Below are positions 16,005-22,923 of a stretch of 33,982 bases of DNA, one piece after another; position 1 is the stretch's first letter; every line of letters begins with the position of its first letter. The translations under genes and the position numbers were made by a program. The notes under the pieces are model-generated. The model was not told the DNA's origin and searched no databases. It was given only the letters and a program-made list of their open reading frames with translations. The DNA comes from Thermoplasmata archaeon (GTDB lineage Archaea > Thermoplasmatota > Thermoplasmata > Lutacidiplasmatales > UBA184). The DNA lies in assembly GCA_027315455.1 (NCBI GenBank), contig DAHUXZ010000025.1, forward strand, positions 1-33,982. Reading direction: 5' to 3'.

Positions 16005-16710
16005 GGCGGCCCGGCACACCGGGGGAGTAGCTGTCCCGTATGCGACGGAGCAGCGAGGCGAACATCGCGGCCGTGAGCCGTCCCGTGTTGGTGTTCTGGG
16101 GGCTCGGATGGTACGAGCCCCAGAGGAGGGGCGCGCCGGGCCCGAGCGGGACGCAGGCGCCGTGCGCGAACGGGACCCGCCGCCGCTCCCCCCCGTACCG
16201 CCGCCCGGCCGCTTCGAGCGTCGCCTCCCAGGCGAAACCGCCGAGGGCGAGGAGCGCGCGCGCCTCGGGCAGCAGCGCGAGCTCTCGCTCGAGGAACGGG
16301 AGGCAGGCGAGCCGCTCCTGAGGGGTCGGCCGGTTGTCGGGAGGGACGCACCGGACGGCGGCGGTGATGTAGGCGTCCGTGTAATGGAGCCCATCCCCGC
16401 GCCGGGACGAGGTGGGCTGGTTCGCGTAGCCGGCCGCGTGGAGGCCCTCCACGAGGAAGGCCGCGGACCGGTCGCCGGTGAACATACGGCCGGTGCGGTT
16501 CGCCCCGTGGGCGGCCGGAGCGAGCCCGATCACCACGAGCCGGGCCGTCGGGTCCCCGAAACCGGGGACCGGCCGGCCCCAGTAGCTCTCGTCGAGGTAC
16601 GCTCGTTTCTTTTCGCGTGCGACCCGCTCCCGGTACGTCACGAGCCGCGGGCACCGACGGCAGTTCACGACCGCCTCGCGCAGCCGGGCGAGGGAGTCGG
16701 CTTCGGACAC
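15997..16710 (-). CDS. Uracil-DNA glycosylase, family 5 (UDGb)-like, Fe-S
   Basis: A 237-residue base-excision repair enzyme removing uracil and some other deaminated bases from DNA. The active-site motif GLAPAAHGANRTGRMFTGD at 62-80 is the form seen in family 5 (UDGb), where the usual Asp or Asn is absent. The second motif, HPSPQNTNTGRLT, is near the C-terminus. Four cysteines, Cys17 and Cys20 (NCRRCP) and Cys121 and Cys136 (CVPPDNRPTPQERLAC), fit the [4Fe-4S] cluster of family 4/5 enzymes. The GTG at 16710 is supported by an ATTTAA box 25-30 bases upstream. It is first in the run UDG-tgtA-unknown-kae1; the gap to tgtA is 25 bases. Confidence 0.92.
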   Translation of the reverse strand: MSEADSLARLREAVVNCRRCPRLVTYRERVAREKKRAYLDESYWGRPVPGFGDPTARLVVIGLAPAAHGANRTGRMFTGDRSAAFLVEGLHAAGYANQPTSSRRGDGLHYTDAYITAAVRCVPPDNRPTPQERLACLPFLERELALLPEARALLALGGFAWEATLEAAGRRYGGERRRVPFAHGACVPLGPGAPLLWGSYHPSPQNTNTGRLTAAMFASLLRRIRDSYSPGVPGRQR

Positions 16711-16734
16711 GGCGACGGCGACCCGAGCCCACCG

Positions 16735-16740
16735 ATTTAA
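16735..16740 (-). promoter_or_regulatory. TATA-like box of the UDG gene
   Basis: TTAAAT on the minus strand, 25-30 bases before the GTG at 16710. Confidence 0.55.
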
Positions 16741-16755
16741 CGTAGGCGACCGGCG

Positions 16756-17094
16756 TCAGGCGGGATCACACCAGCTGAAGATGGCCGGCTCCGTTGCGGC
16801 GTCGGCGTCGACCGGCGTCGCATCGGCGATCGCCCGGCGCTCAAGGATCCTTTCGACGGCCCGGTCGACCCAGCCCGGCGAGCGGTCCCCGTCCAGGGGG
16901 ATCGCGAGGCCCGGGGCGCCGGCGCCTTCGTCGTCCACCGGGACGATCTCCATACGACCGGGGCCGGCGGTCCCCGTGATCGCTCGCAGCTCGACCCGTG
17001 CCCGGACGCCGAGCGCGGCGAGCCGGACGTTGATCGCGCGGGCAGCCGCGGTGCCGTCAGAGTAGGACCGTAAGGGCTGCCGGTGGGACGTCAT
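16756..17094 (-). CDS. Hypothetical protein, 112 residues
   Basis: I do not recognise this protein. It starts MTSHRQPLRSYSDGTAAARA, followed by a probable helix (INVRLAALG), a beta strand pair (RARVELRAITG and RMEIVPVDDE), a Gly/Pro loop and a helix (GWVDRAVERILERRAI). It ends IFSWCDPA with a single Cys. No signal peptide or membrane segment. The ATG at 17094 has a CTTATG box (17118-17123) 24-29 bases upstream, which, with GC-rich third positions in this frame, is the main support that it is expressed. It lies 45 bases upstream of the UDG gene on the same strand. Confidence 0.6.
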   Translation of the reverse strand: MTSHRQPLRSYSDGTAAARAINVRLAALGVRARVELRAITGTAGPGRMEIVPVDDEGAGAPGLAIPLDGDRSPGWVDRAVERILERRAIADATPVDADAATEPAIFSWCDPA

Positions 17095-17117
17095 CGGTCA
17101 CGAGGAAGCCACGCGGG

Positions 17118-17123
17118 CATAAG
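17118..17123 (-). promoter_or_regulatory. TATA-like box of the 112-residue hypothetical gene
   Basis: CTTATG on the minus strand, 24-29 bases before the ATG at 17094. Confidence 0.45.
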
Positions 17124-17170
17124 GGGTACATTTTCCGCGCAGTGTGACGATGCCGATGTGCCATATCAGC

Positions 17171-17180
17171 GTATATATTG
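17171..17180. promoter_or_regulatory. Unassigned A/T-rich TATATA element
   Basis: gtatatattg is one of the most A/T-rich patches of the window and reads as a TATA box on either strand. It is too far (about 75 bases) from either flanking start for the leaderless pattern, so it may serve an alternative promoter with a leader or a small RNA. Confidence 0.35.
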
Positions 17181-17248
17181 TGTCGATGGTCGCAATCGCC
17201 ACGGCCGGCCCGTGCTCCCTTCCGATGGTCACCGGGCGTGACCTACCC

Positions 17249-17254
17249 TATTAG
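17249..17254 (+). promoter_or_regulatory. TATA-like box of the bactofilin-like gene
   Basis: TATTAG, 24-29 bases before the ATG at 17278. Confidence 0.5.
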
Positions 17255-17277
17255 CGAGCCCGGCCGATGATCCCTGG

Positions 17278-18501
17278 ATGGTCGAAACGGTGGTTCGGCG
17301 GGGCAGCACGGCGCGGCTGGGCCGGGTCGAGGGCGACCTCCGCGCGGAGGGCGATGTCGAGCTCACGGCCGACGAGAGCGGCCGCATCGTGGTGACGGGC
17401 GAGGCGCGCTTTGACGGCGCGGCCCGGCTACGGGCGCCGTTCGAGTGCCAGCGGCTTCGGGTCGACGGCGGACCGCTCGAGGCGGACAGCGAGCTTCGCG
17501 TGGCGAAGGATCTTCGCGCCGACGATGCCCCGGTGACCCTGCACGGACCGCTCTTCGCGACGGACCTGGACGTCGGCCCCGTCCTGCGGCTCGAAGGGCC
17601 GGCGACGTTCCGCGCGGGCGAGGTCGGCGGTCTCCTCGAGGTGGGTGCCGCGGCGACCTTCCGTAGCCTGTCGGTGGGAGGCACGCTCCGGGCCACCGGG
17701 CGGCTCACGGGGGAACGGCTTTCGGTGGGGGGAGACGCGCAGGTCGCCGAGGTGGACCTCGATCGAATCGAGGTGGGAGGGCAGGTCATCCTGGACCGGG
17801 GCGCCGTCCGCGGCCGCATCGAGGTCGGGGGCGTCTTCTCCTCGCGCGAGGAACTCTCGTTCGGGGACCTCGAGGTCGGAGGGACCGCGACCCTCGGGGG
17901 GACCGGGCGGGGACACGGGGTCGAGGTCGGGGGCCTCCTCTCGGCGGCCCGGGACCTCGTCGTGGAGCGGCTCGAGGTCGGGGGCGAGTGCCACATCACC
18001 GGCTCGCTCACCGCCGGCGCGACCGAGGTCGGTGGCGTGCTCCGCATCGGTGGCGGGGTCACGCTGACCGGCCCGCTAGAGGTCGGTGGGCGGCTCGAGG
18101 TCGTGGGGGACGTCGTCGGAACGAGCGCGGAGGTGGGCGACACCTTCGTGGCCCGCAGCGCGCGGTTCAGCGGCTCCGCCGAGCTCTCCGGGACGGTCCG
18201 GACCTCGGCCGGCCTCCGGGCCGCGCGCCTCGAGATCGGCCGGGGCGCCGAGGTCCACGGCCCGCTCGCGGGCGAGGAGGTCTTAGTCGGCCGCGGCTCG
18301 ACGGTCGAGTCGGTGTTCGGCGCGCGAGTGGAGCTCGGGGCCCACGTGCGGGCGGGGAGCGTGGTCGGGGACGTCGTCGAGATCGGCGCGGACTCTGAGG
18401 TCGACACCGTCGAGTACCGCGTTCGCCTCGACCTGGGCCGGAACGTCCGGCTCGTGCGGCCGGCGGTCCAGCGGACGACGCTCCCGCCGAGCCCTCTCTG
18501 A
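17278..18501 (+). CDS. Bactofilin-like polymer-forming beta-helix protein
   Basis: A 407-residue soluble protein made almost entirely of short beta rungs. From residue 116 a VGG (or EVGG/LSVGG) triplet recurs at 116, 133, 150, 166, 183, 200, 217, 234, 251 and 269, a 17-residue period, continuing more loosely at 286, 320, 337, 353 and 369. Such right-handed beta-solenoid repeats with hydrophobic corners are typical of the bactofilin/polymer-forming cytoskeletal family, which assembles into filaments without nucleotide. No signal peptide, no membrane segment and no Cys except in the N-terminal FECQRL and central GECHI. It is longer than most bacterial bactofilins (about 150-200 residues). A winged-helix gene follows 6 bases after the stop. 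A cytoskeletal or scaffolding role is inferred from the fold alone. Confidence 0.8.
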   Translation: MVETVVRRGSTARLGRVEGDLRAEGDVELTADESGRIVVTGEARFDGAARLRAPFECQRLRVDGGPLEADSELRVAKDLRADDAPVTLHGPLFATDLDVGPVLRLEGPATFRAGEVGGLLEVGAAATFRSLSVGGTLRATGRLTGERLSVGGDAQVAEVDLDRIEVGGQVILDRGAVRGRIEVGGVFSSREELSFGDLEVGGTATLGGTGRGHGVEVGGLLSAARDLVVERLEVGGECHITGSLTAGATEVGGVLRIGGGVTLTGPLEVGGRLEVVGDVVGTSAEVGDTFVARSARFSGSAELSGTVRTSAGLRAARLEIGRGAEVHGPLAGEEVLVGRGSTVESVFGARVELGAHVRAGSVVGDVVEIGADSEVDTVEYRVRLDLGRNVRLVRPAVQRTTLPPSPL

Positions 18502-18507
18502 GGCCCG

Positions 18508-18834
18508 ATGGTGCCCGCCGCGCGCCATTCCCCCGGCGCCCTCCCGCACCGGCGGGAGCGTACGGACCTCTACGCGACGATCCTCGAGGTGATCAAACGC
18601 CAGCCGGGGGCGGCCCGGATCACCCGCGTCTCCTACGGGGCCGGGATGCCCGTGGACCGGCTGCGGAGTGCCCTCGACCGCCTCGTAGCACTCGGGCTCG
18701 CGCGGCGTCGCGAACTCGACCGCTACGCCGTCTACGAGGTCACGACGCGTGGCCAGGAGTTTCTCACGACGTACTGGCGGATGCGCGCGTACGTGGCGAT
18801 GTTCGAGCCGGCGGCCGACCCCCCGGTCGTGTGA
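18508..18834 (+). CDS. Winged-helix DNA-binding protein (archaeal HTH_45-like)
   Basis: A 108-residue protein. After a basic N-terminal stretch (residues 1-18) comes LYATILEVIKRQPG (helix 1), ARITRVSYGAGMPVDRLRSALDRLVALGLARRR (the helix-turn-helix and start of wing) and YAVYEVTTRGQEFLTTYWRMRAYVAMF (second wing strand and dimerisation helix). The order of elements and the VTTRGQEFLxxY signature match the small archaeal winged-helix regulators often filed as HTH_45. It begins 6 bases after the bactofilin-like gene and is almost surely cotranscribed with it. Targets are unknown; with the copper and sulfur genes close by, a metal-linked role is possible but unsupported. Confidence 0.8.
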   Translation: MVPAARHSPGALPHRRERTDLYATILEVIKRQPGAARITRVSYGAGMPVDRLRSALDRLVALGLARRRELDRYAVYEVTTRGQEFLTTYWRMRAYVAMFEPAADPPVV

Positions 18835-18872
18835 GGGCGCCGGGCCGCGACCCCGGCCGGGGTGCCCGTCCT

Positions 18873-19199
18873 TCAGCGGTACCGGGCGACGCTCGGGTCG
18901 ACCTCGGCGGACCAGGCGTCGATGCCTCCGGAGAGGTTCGCGATCGACTCGTAGCCGATCGATTCCAGGTACCCGGCGACCAGCGCCGATCGGGACCCGT
19001 GGTGGCAGTAGACGACGATCGTCCGGTCCCGGGGGATCCGCGGGAGATGGCGCGGGACGTCGGACATCGGGACGTGCAGGCTCGGGTCGATGCGTGCGTA
19101 CTGCCGTTCGTCCGGCTCGCGCACGTCCAGAAGGAGGATCGACGGCGGGCGCTGACGAAGCCGTGACGCGACCTCGCGCGGGGAGAGCTCCTCGACCAC
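18873..19199 (-). CDS. Single-domain rhodanese
   Basis: A 108-residue rhodanese-fold sulfurtransferase. LLLDVREPDE is the CH2A motif near 22-31. The active-site loop CHHGSRS begins at the catalytic Cys65 (six-residue loop, as in sulfurtransferases rather than phosphatases). LSGGIDAW near 89-96 is the CH2B motif. It would carry sulfur as a persulfide on Cys65. The start is GTG at 19199; a weak CTATCC box about 30 bases upstream is the only promoter hint. The gene is convergent with the winged-helix gene and divergent from the YHS gene. The sulfur donor and acceptor are unknown. Confidence 0.9.
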   Translation of the reverse strand: MVEELSPREVASRLRQRPPSILLLDVREPDERQYARIDPSLHVPMSDVPRHLPRIPRDRTIVVYCHHGSRSALVAGYLESIGYESIANLSGGIDAWSAEVDPSVARYR

Positions 19200-19342
19200 C
19201 GGCGGCGCGAGGAGGACGGGGGGATAGCCCTTTCGGCCCGCGACCCGGCGCCCGGGGGCCGCCGGGAGCGCGGGTTACCTTGAGGCCACCGTCCCCGGAC
19301 AGGCTAAGAGCCTTCCCGCGCTGCCGCCCCCGAGGTCGGGCC

Positions 19343-19483
19343 ATGATGGTGAAGGATCCGGTCTGCGGCATGACCATCGACAGCGCGAAGGCCCCCGCGA
19401 AGGGGACGTACGACGGCAAGGTCGTCTACTTCTGTGCGGACAGCTGCCGGAAGACCTACGAGTCCCGGCGGGCGCGCCCGTAG
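19343..19483 (+). CDS. YHS-domain small protein
   Basis: A 46-residue protein consisting of one YHS domain: DPVCGMTID near the N-terminus, then GTYDGKVVYFCADSCRKTYE. Three cysteines (CGM and YFCxxxC) form the presumed metal site. YHS domains occur at the ends of copper ATPases and as free small proteins. This one precedes a P1B ATPase gene by 60 bases on the same strand, and that ATPase has its own YHS domain, so this is a likely copper-delivery or chelating partner. Two in-frame ATGs (19343, 19346) are possible. A CTAAGAG box around 19304-19310 would leave a leader of about 10 bases. Confidence 0.85.
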   Translation: MMVKDPVCGMTIDSAKAPAKGTYDGKVVYFCADSCRKTYESRRARP

Positions 19484-19543
19484 CGCGGCCGAACCGTTCG
19501 GGGTCGTTCGCCGCGGCATCCCCGACCGTCGCTCGTCCGAGCC

Positions 19544-21670
19544 ATGCCGACGGACCCGGTCTGCGGGATGTATGTGGACGAGGGCCCGGAGGCCCTCCAG
19601 CTCTTCCGCGACAACCGGATGTACTACTTCTGCTCGAGCGGGTGCCGCATCCAGTTCGCCGAGCCCCGGGCGCAGCTCGCGCGCCTGCGTCGGGGCCTCG
19701 CCGTCGCCTGGCCGGCCTCCGTGGCGATCCTGATCCTCACCTACGGGGTCCCCTTCGACGGCTGGCCGTTCCTGGCGTTCGTCCTCGCCGGGATCGTCCA
19801 GTTCTATCCCGGGCTCCCGTTCTACCGCGGGACGTGGGATGCGCTCCGCACCCGGATGGGCAACATGGACGTGCTCATCGCCGTGGGGACGTCCGCCGCG
19901 TTCGCCTACAGCACGGTCGCCCTGTTCCTTCCGGGACGGCTGCCGGCGGCGTACTACTTCGATGCCTCGGCGCTCATCGTCACCCTGATCCTCACCGGCA
20001 ACTACCTCGAGCACCTGACGCGGGACCGGGCGACGGGCGCGCTGCGCAAGCTGCGCGAGATGCTCCCGTCCACGGCGCGGGTCGTCCGAGCCTCGGGGGA
20101 GGTCGACGTCCCCCTCGCCGAGGTCGCGGTCGGGGACCTCTTCCGCGTGCGACCCGGTGAGCGGTTCCCGACCGATGGGAGCCTCACGGCCGGCCGCACC
20201 ACCGTGAACGAGGCGATCCTGACCGGCGAGAGCGTCCCGGTCTCGAAGGGGCCCGGCGACCGGGTCCTGGCCGGGTCGATCAACGGCGAAGGGGTCGTCG
20301 AGGCCGCGGCGACGCGCGTCGGCGAGGACACGTTCCTCGCGGAGGTCGGCCGGCTCATGACCGAGGCCGAGACGAGCCGCGTCCCCCTGCAGCGGCTCGC
20401 GGACCGGATCGCCGCGGTGTTCGTCCCGGCGATCCTCACGCTCGCCGTTCTCGCCGCGCTCGCGTGGTACGCCTTCGGCGCCGCGGGATTGACCGTGGCC
20501 CTGCTCGTCTTCGTCTCCGTCGCGATCACCGCCTGCCCCTGCGCCTTCGGCATCGCGACGCCGGCCGCGATCGTCGTCGGGACCGGGCGGGCGGCCGAGG
20601 AGGGGGTCCTCTTCAAGGGCCATGACGCCCTCGAGCGGGCGGCGGCCGTCGACATCGTCCTCACGGACAAGACCGGGACGCTCACGCAGGGACTCCCCGC
20701 CGTGGCGGACCTCACGATCGTCGAGGGGCGCGGCGACGCCGAGCTCCTCGCCCGGGCGGCGGGCCTCGAGACGGGCTCGGAGCATCCCTACGGAAAAGCG
20801 ATCGTCGCGGAGGCGGTGCGGCGAGGCGTTGCCCCCCGGCCGGCCGAGGGGGTGACCGCCCTCCCCGGCGTGGGGATCGAGGGGACGGTGGACGGCCACC
20901 ACTTCGAGGCCCGCTCGGACGGGGGCCGCGCGTGGGGGGAGACGCCGCCGACGATCCGCAGCGCCCTCGAGCGCGCCCGTTCGGCGGGGCGGAGCGTCTC
21001 GGTGCTGGTCGAGGACGGACGTCCGGTCGGCGTCGTCGCCTTCGAGGACCCGATCTCCCCCGGAGCGGCGGACGCCGTGCGGGCGCTCCATGAGGACGGC
21101 CTGAGGGTCGTGATGGTGACGGGCGACCACGCGTCGGCCGCGGAGGCCGTGGGACGGCAGGTCGGGGTCGACGAGGTCCGCGCGGGGGTCTCCCCCGCCG
21201 GGAAGCTCGAGGTCCTGCGCGAGTTCCAGCGCGCGGGCCGCCGGGTCGCCTTTGTCGGGGACGGGGTCAACGACGCGGCCGCGCTCCTCGCCGCCGACGT
21301 CGGGATCGCGATCGGGGCCGGGACCGACGTCGCGCGCGAGGCCGGTGGGGTCGTCCTCGTCCGATCGGACCCGGCCGGCATCCCCCTCGCGCTCCGCATC
21401 GCGCGGCGGACCGTCGCGAAGGTCCGCCAGAACCTGCTCTGGGCGCTCGGCTACAACGCGGTGCTCCTGCCGATCGCCGCGGGGGTCCTCGTCCCGTTCC
21501 TCGGGTTCGGGGTCTACGACGTCCTCCCGATCACGGGGGCCATCGCGATGGGGCTCTCCTCGACGAGCGTCGTGCTCAACTCCTTCTCGCTGCGGTGGAT
21601 CCGGCTCGGACGGCGGACCGCGCCGGCCCGGTCGGGCGGGGACCGTCGGGGCGCGCCGGCCGCGGGCTGA
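19544..21670 (+). CDS. Copper-type P1B ATPase with N-terminal YHS domain
   Basis: A 708-residue heavy-metal pump. Residues 1-40 are a YHS domain (DPVCGM at 4-9, YYFCSSGC at 27-34) in place of the usual HMA domain. Membrane segments begin near residue 53. The actuator TGES is at about 227-230, the transmembrane metal motif CPC at 331-333, the phosphorylation motif DKTGT at 375-379 (Asp375), the HP pair of the nucleotide domain at 414-415, and the hinge GDGVNDAAAL from 572. The last two helices contain GYNAVLLP and MGLSSTSVV. CPC with YN and MxxSS is the pattern of Cu(I)/Ag(I) exporters (P1B-1). The C-terminus is a basic cytoplasmic tail. It is most likely copper efflux, paired with the free YHS protein upstream. 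Confidence 0.95.
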   Translation: MPTDPVCGMYVDEGPEALQLFRDNRMYYFCSSGCRIQFAEPRAQLARLRRGLAVAWPASVAILILTYGVPFDGWPFLAFVLAGIVQFYPGLPFYRGTWDALRTRMGNMDVLIAVGTSAAFAYSTVALFLPGRLPAAYYFDASALIVTLILTGNYLEHLTRDRATGALRKLREMLPSTARVVRASGEVDVPLAEVAVGDLFRVRPGERFPTDGSLTAGRTTVNEAILTGESVPVSKGPGDRVLAGSINGEGVVEAAATRVGEDTFLAEVGRLMTEAETSRVPLQRLADRIAAVFVPAILTLAVLAALAWYAFGAAGLTVALLVFVSVAITACPCAFGIATPAAIVVGTGRAAEEGVLFKGHDALERAAAVDIVLTDKTGTLTQGLPAVADLTIVEGRGDAELLARAAGLETGSEHPYGKAIVAEAVRRGVAPRPAEGVTALPGVGIEGTVDGHHFEARSDGGRAWGETPPTIRSALERARSAGRSVSVLVEDGRPVGVVAFEDPISPGAADAVRALHEDGLRVVMVTGDHASAAEAVGRQVGVDEVRAGVSPAGKLEVLREFQRAGRRVAFVGDGVNDAAALLAADVGIAIGAGTDVAREAGGVVLVRSDPAGIPLALRIARRTVAKVRQNLLWALGYNAVLLPIAAGVLVPFLGFGVYDVLPITGAIAMGLSSTSVVLNSFSLRWIRLGRRTAPARSGGDRRGAPAAG

Positions 21671-21695
21671 AGGGCGCGGTCGCCGACCGGAAGCC

Positions 21696-21700
21696 TTATG
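21696..21700 (+). promoter_or_regulatory. TATA-like box of taw1
   Basis: TTATG, 27-31 bases before the ATG at 21727; this decides the start over an upstream in-frame ATG at 21595 that lies inside the ATPase gene. Confidence 0.5.
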
Positions 21701-21726
21701 GAGCGGGGCCGGGTCGAACCCGCCGG

Positions 21727-22695
21727 ATGGGCGACCAGGACCTGTCGACCGAGCTCGCGGGCCAGGGCTACCAGCTGACCGGCCGCCACAGCGCGGTCAA
21801 GCTCTGCTACTGGACCCGGGAGTCGCTCGTCCATGGACGCGACTGCTACAAGGGCCGCTTCTACGGCATCGAGAGCCACCGGTGCCTGCAGATGTCGCCG
21901 GCGATCGACGCGTGCAACCTGCATTGCCGCTTCTGCTGGCGCAACCAGGGCTGGGAGAACGACGACATGATGACCGAATACGACGACCCCGAATCGCTCC
22001 TCGACCGGTCGATCGAGGCGCAGCGTCGCATCCTCTCCGGGTTCAAGGGGGAGGCCGAGGTCGACCGCGACCGGTGGGAGGAGTCGCAGGCGCCGCGGCA
22101 CATCGCCATCTCGCTGACCGGTGAGCCGACGCTGTATCCCAAGATGAACCGCTTCCTCGAGCTCTGCGCGGAGCGGGGGATCACGACCTTCCTGGTCACG
22201 AACGGCACGAACCCGGACGGCCTGCGCTCGCTCGACCCGCTCCCGACCCAGCTCTACGTGAGCGTGACCGCCCCGAACGCCGAGGTGTTCCGACGGCTGA
22301 CGCTCCCGACCGACCCGCACGCGTGGGACCGGCTGCTCGAGTCGCTCGAGATCGTGCGGGGGCTCAAGACACGGCGCGTCGTCCGGCACACCCTCGTGCG
22401 CGGCTGGAACCTGGGCTGGGCCGACCACTACGCCGAGCTCGACCTTCTCGCCCGGCCGGACTTCGTCGAGCCGAAGGGGTACGTCTACATGGGCCGGTCG
22501 CGCCAGCGCTTGGGTCGCGACCACGTCCCCGATCACGCCGAGATCGCCGCGTTCGCCCGGGCCCTCGCCGAGCGGACCGGCTATCTCCTCCTGGACGAGT
22601 CGCCGGAATCGAAGGTCTGCCTGCTCGGTCGGTCCGCCGGCGACCGCTACCTTCCCGGCCGCGCGCCGGTCGCCCTCGCCGATGCCGTCGCGTAG
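21727..22695 (+). CDS. taw1: S-adenosyl-L-methionine-dependent tRNA 4-demethylwyosine synthase Taw1
   Basis: A 322-residue radical-SAM enzyme that condenses N1-methylguanosine-37 of tRNA-Phe with pyruvate to make 4-demethylwyosine. The SAM cluster motif CxxxCxxC is at Cys63, Cys67 and Cys70 (ACNLHCRFCWRN). A second cluster is expected at Cys27, Cys40 and Cys53, spaced C-x12-C-x12-C, as in characterised archaeal enzymes. Further blocks are SLTGEPTLYPKM, FLVTNGTNP, LYVSVTAPN and KGYVYMG. The length matches archaeal Taw1, without the flavodoxin domain of eukaryotic TYW1. The gene has its own promoter and is convergent with the Sec61-beta gene, 9 bases apart. Confidence 0.95.
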   Translation: MGDQDLSTELAGQGYQLTGRHSAVKLCYWTRESLVHGRDCYKGRFYGIESHRCLQMSPAIDACNLHCRFCWRNQGWENDDMMTEYDDPESLLDRSIEAQRRILSGFKGEAEVDRDRWEESQAPRHIAISLTGEPTLYPKMNRFLELCAERGITTFLVTNGTNPDGLRSLDPLPTQLYVSVTAPNAEVFRRLTLPTDPHAWDRLLESLEIVRGLKTRRVVRHTLVRGWNLGWADHYAELDLLARPDFVEPKGYVYMGRSRQRLGRDHVPDHAEIAAFARALAERTGYLLLDESPESKVCLLGRSAGDRYLPGRAPVALADAVA

Positions 22696-22704
22696 CCGCC
22701 CGGA

Positions 22705-22869
22705 CTAGACCAACTTCCAGTTGAGGATCTCGACGACGACGGCGGCGCCGATCCCCATGACGAGGATGATGTACGGGTCGATCTTCAGCGCCCGGGTCTC
22801 CTCCATGTCGTAGTACTGGATGAGGCCCGCCGCGGAGTGGAACCCGCTGCGCTTGTTGTCCTGGGGCAT
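22705..22869 (-). CDS. Sec61-beta / SecG-type protein translocase subunit
   Basis: A 54-residue protein. The N-terminal cytoplasmic part is MPQDNKRSGFHSAAGLIQYY, then DMEETRALKIDP and one membrane helix (YIILVMGIGAAVVVEILNW) with a very short tail. The SAAGLIxYY-DxEE-x-IDP pattern is the signature of the archaeal Sec61-beta family, a non-essential third subunit of the SecYE channel. The ATG at 22869 is backed by a CTAAATAG box 24-31 bases upstream. It stands alone between taw1 (convergent) and an S49 peptidase gene (same strand). Confidence 0.93.
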   Translation of the reverse strand: MPQDNKRSGFHSAAGLIQYYDMEETRALKIDPYIILVMGIGAAVVVEILNWKLV

Positions 22870-22892
22870 CGCCCCCGGCCAGCCGTGCGGCG

Positions 22893-22900
22893 CTATTTAG
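22893..22900 (-). promoter_or_regulatory. TATA-like box of the Sec61-beta gene
   Basis: CTAAATAG on the minus strand, 24-31 bases before the ATG at 22869, within the 54-base gap after the S49 peptidase gene. Confidence 0.6.
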
Positions 22901-22923
22901 CCCTCGCGGGGGGGGCGGTCGCG

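Noticed and set aside
14022-16076. 684-codon plus-strand frame
   Set aside because: Antisense of the archaeosine TGT gene, with no recognisable domain.
15972-16394. N-terminal extension of TGT
   Set aside because: The frame is open, but the stretch is the out-of-frame shadow of the UDG gene, and the promoter box and family N-terminus point to ATG 15971.
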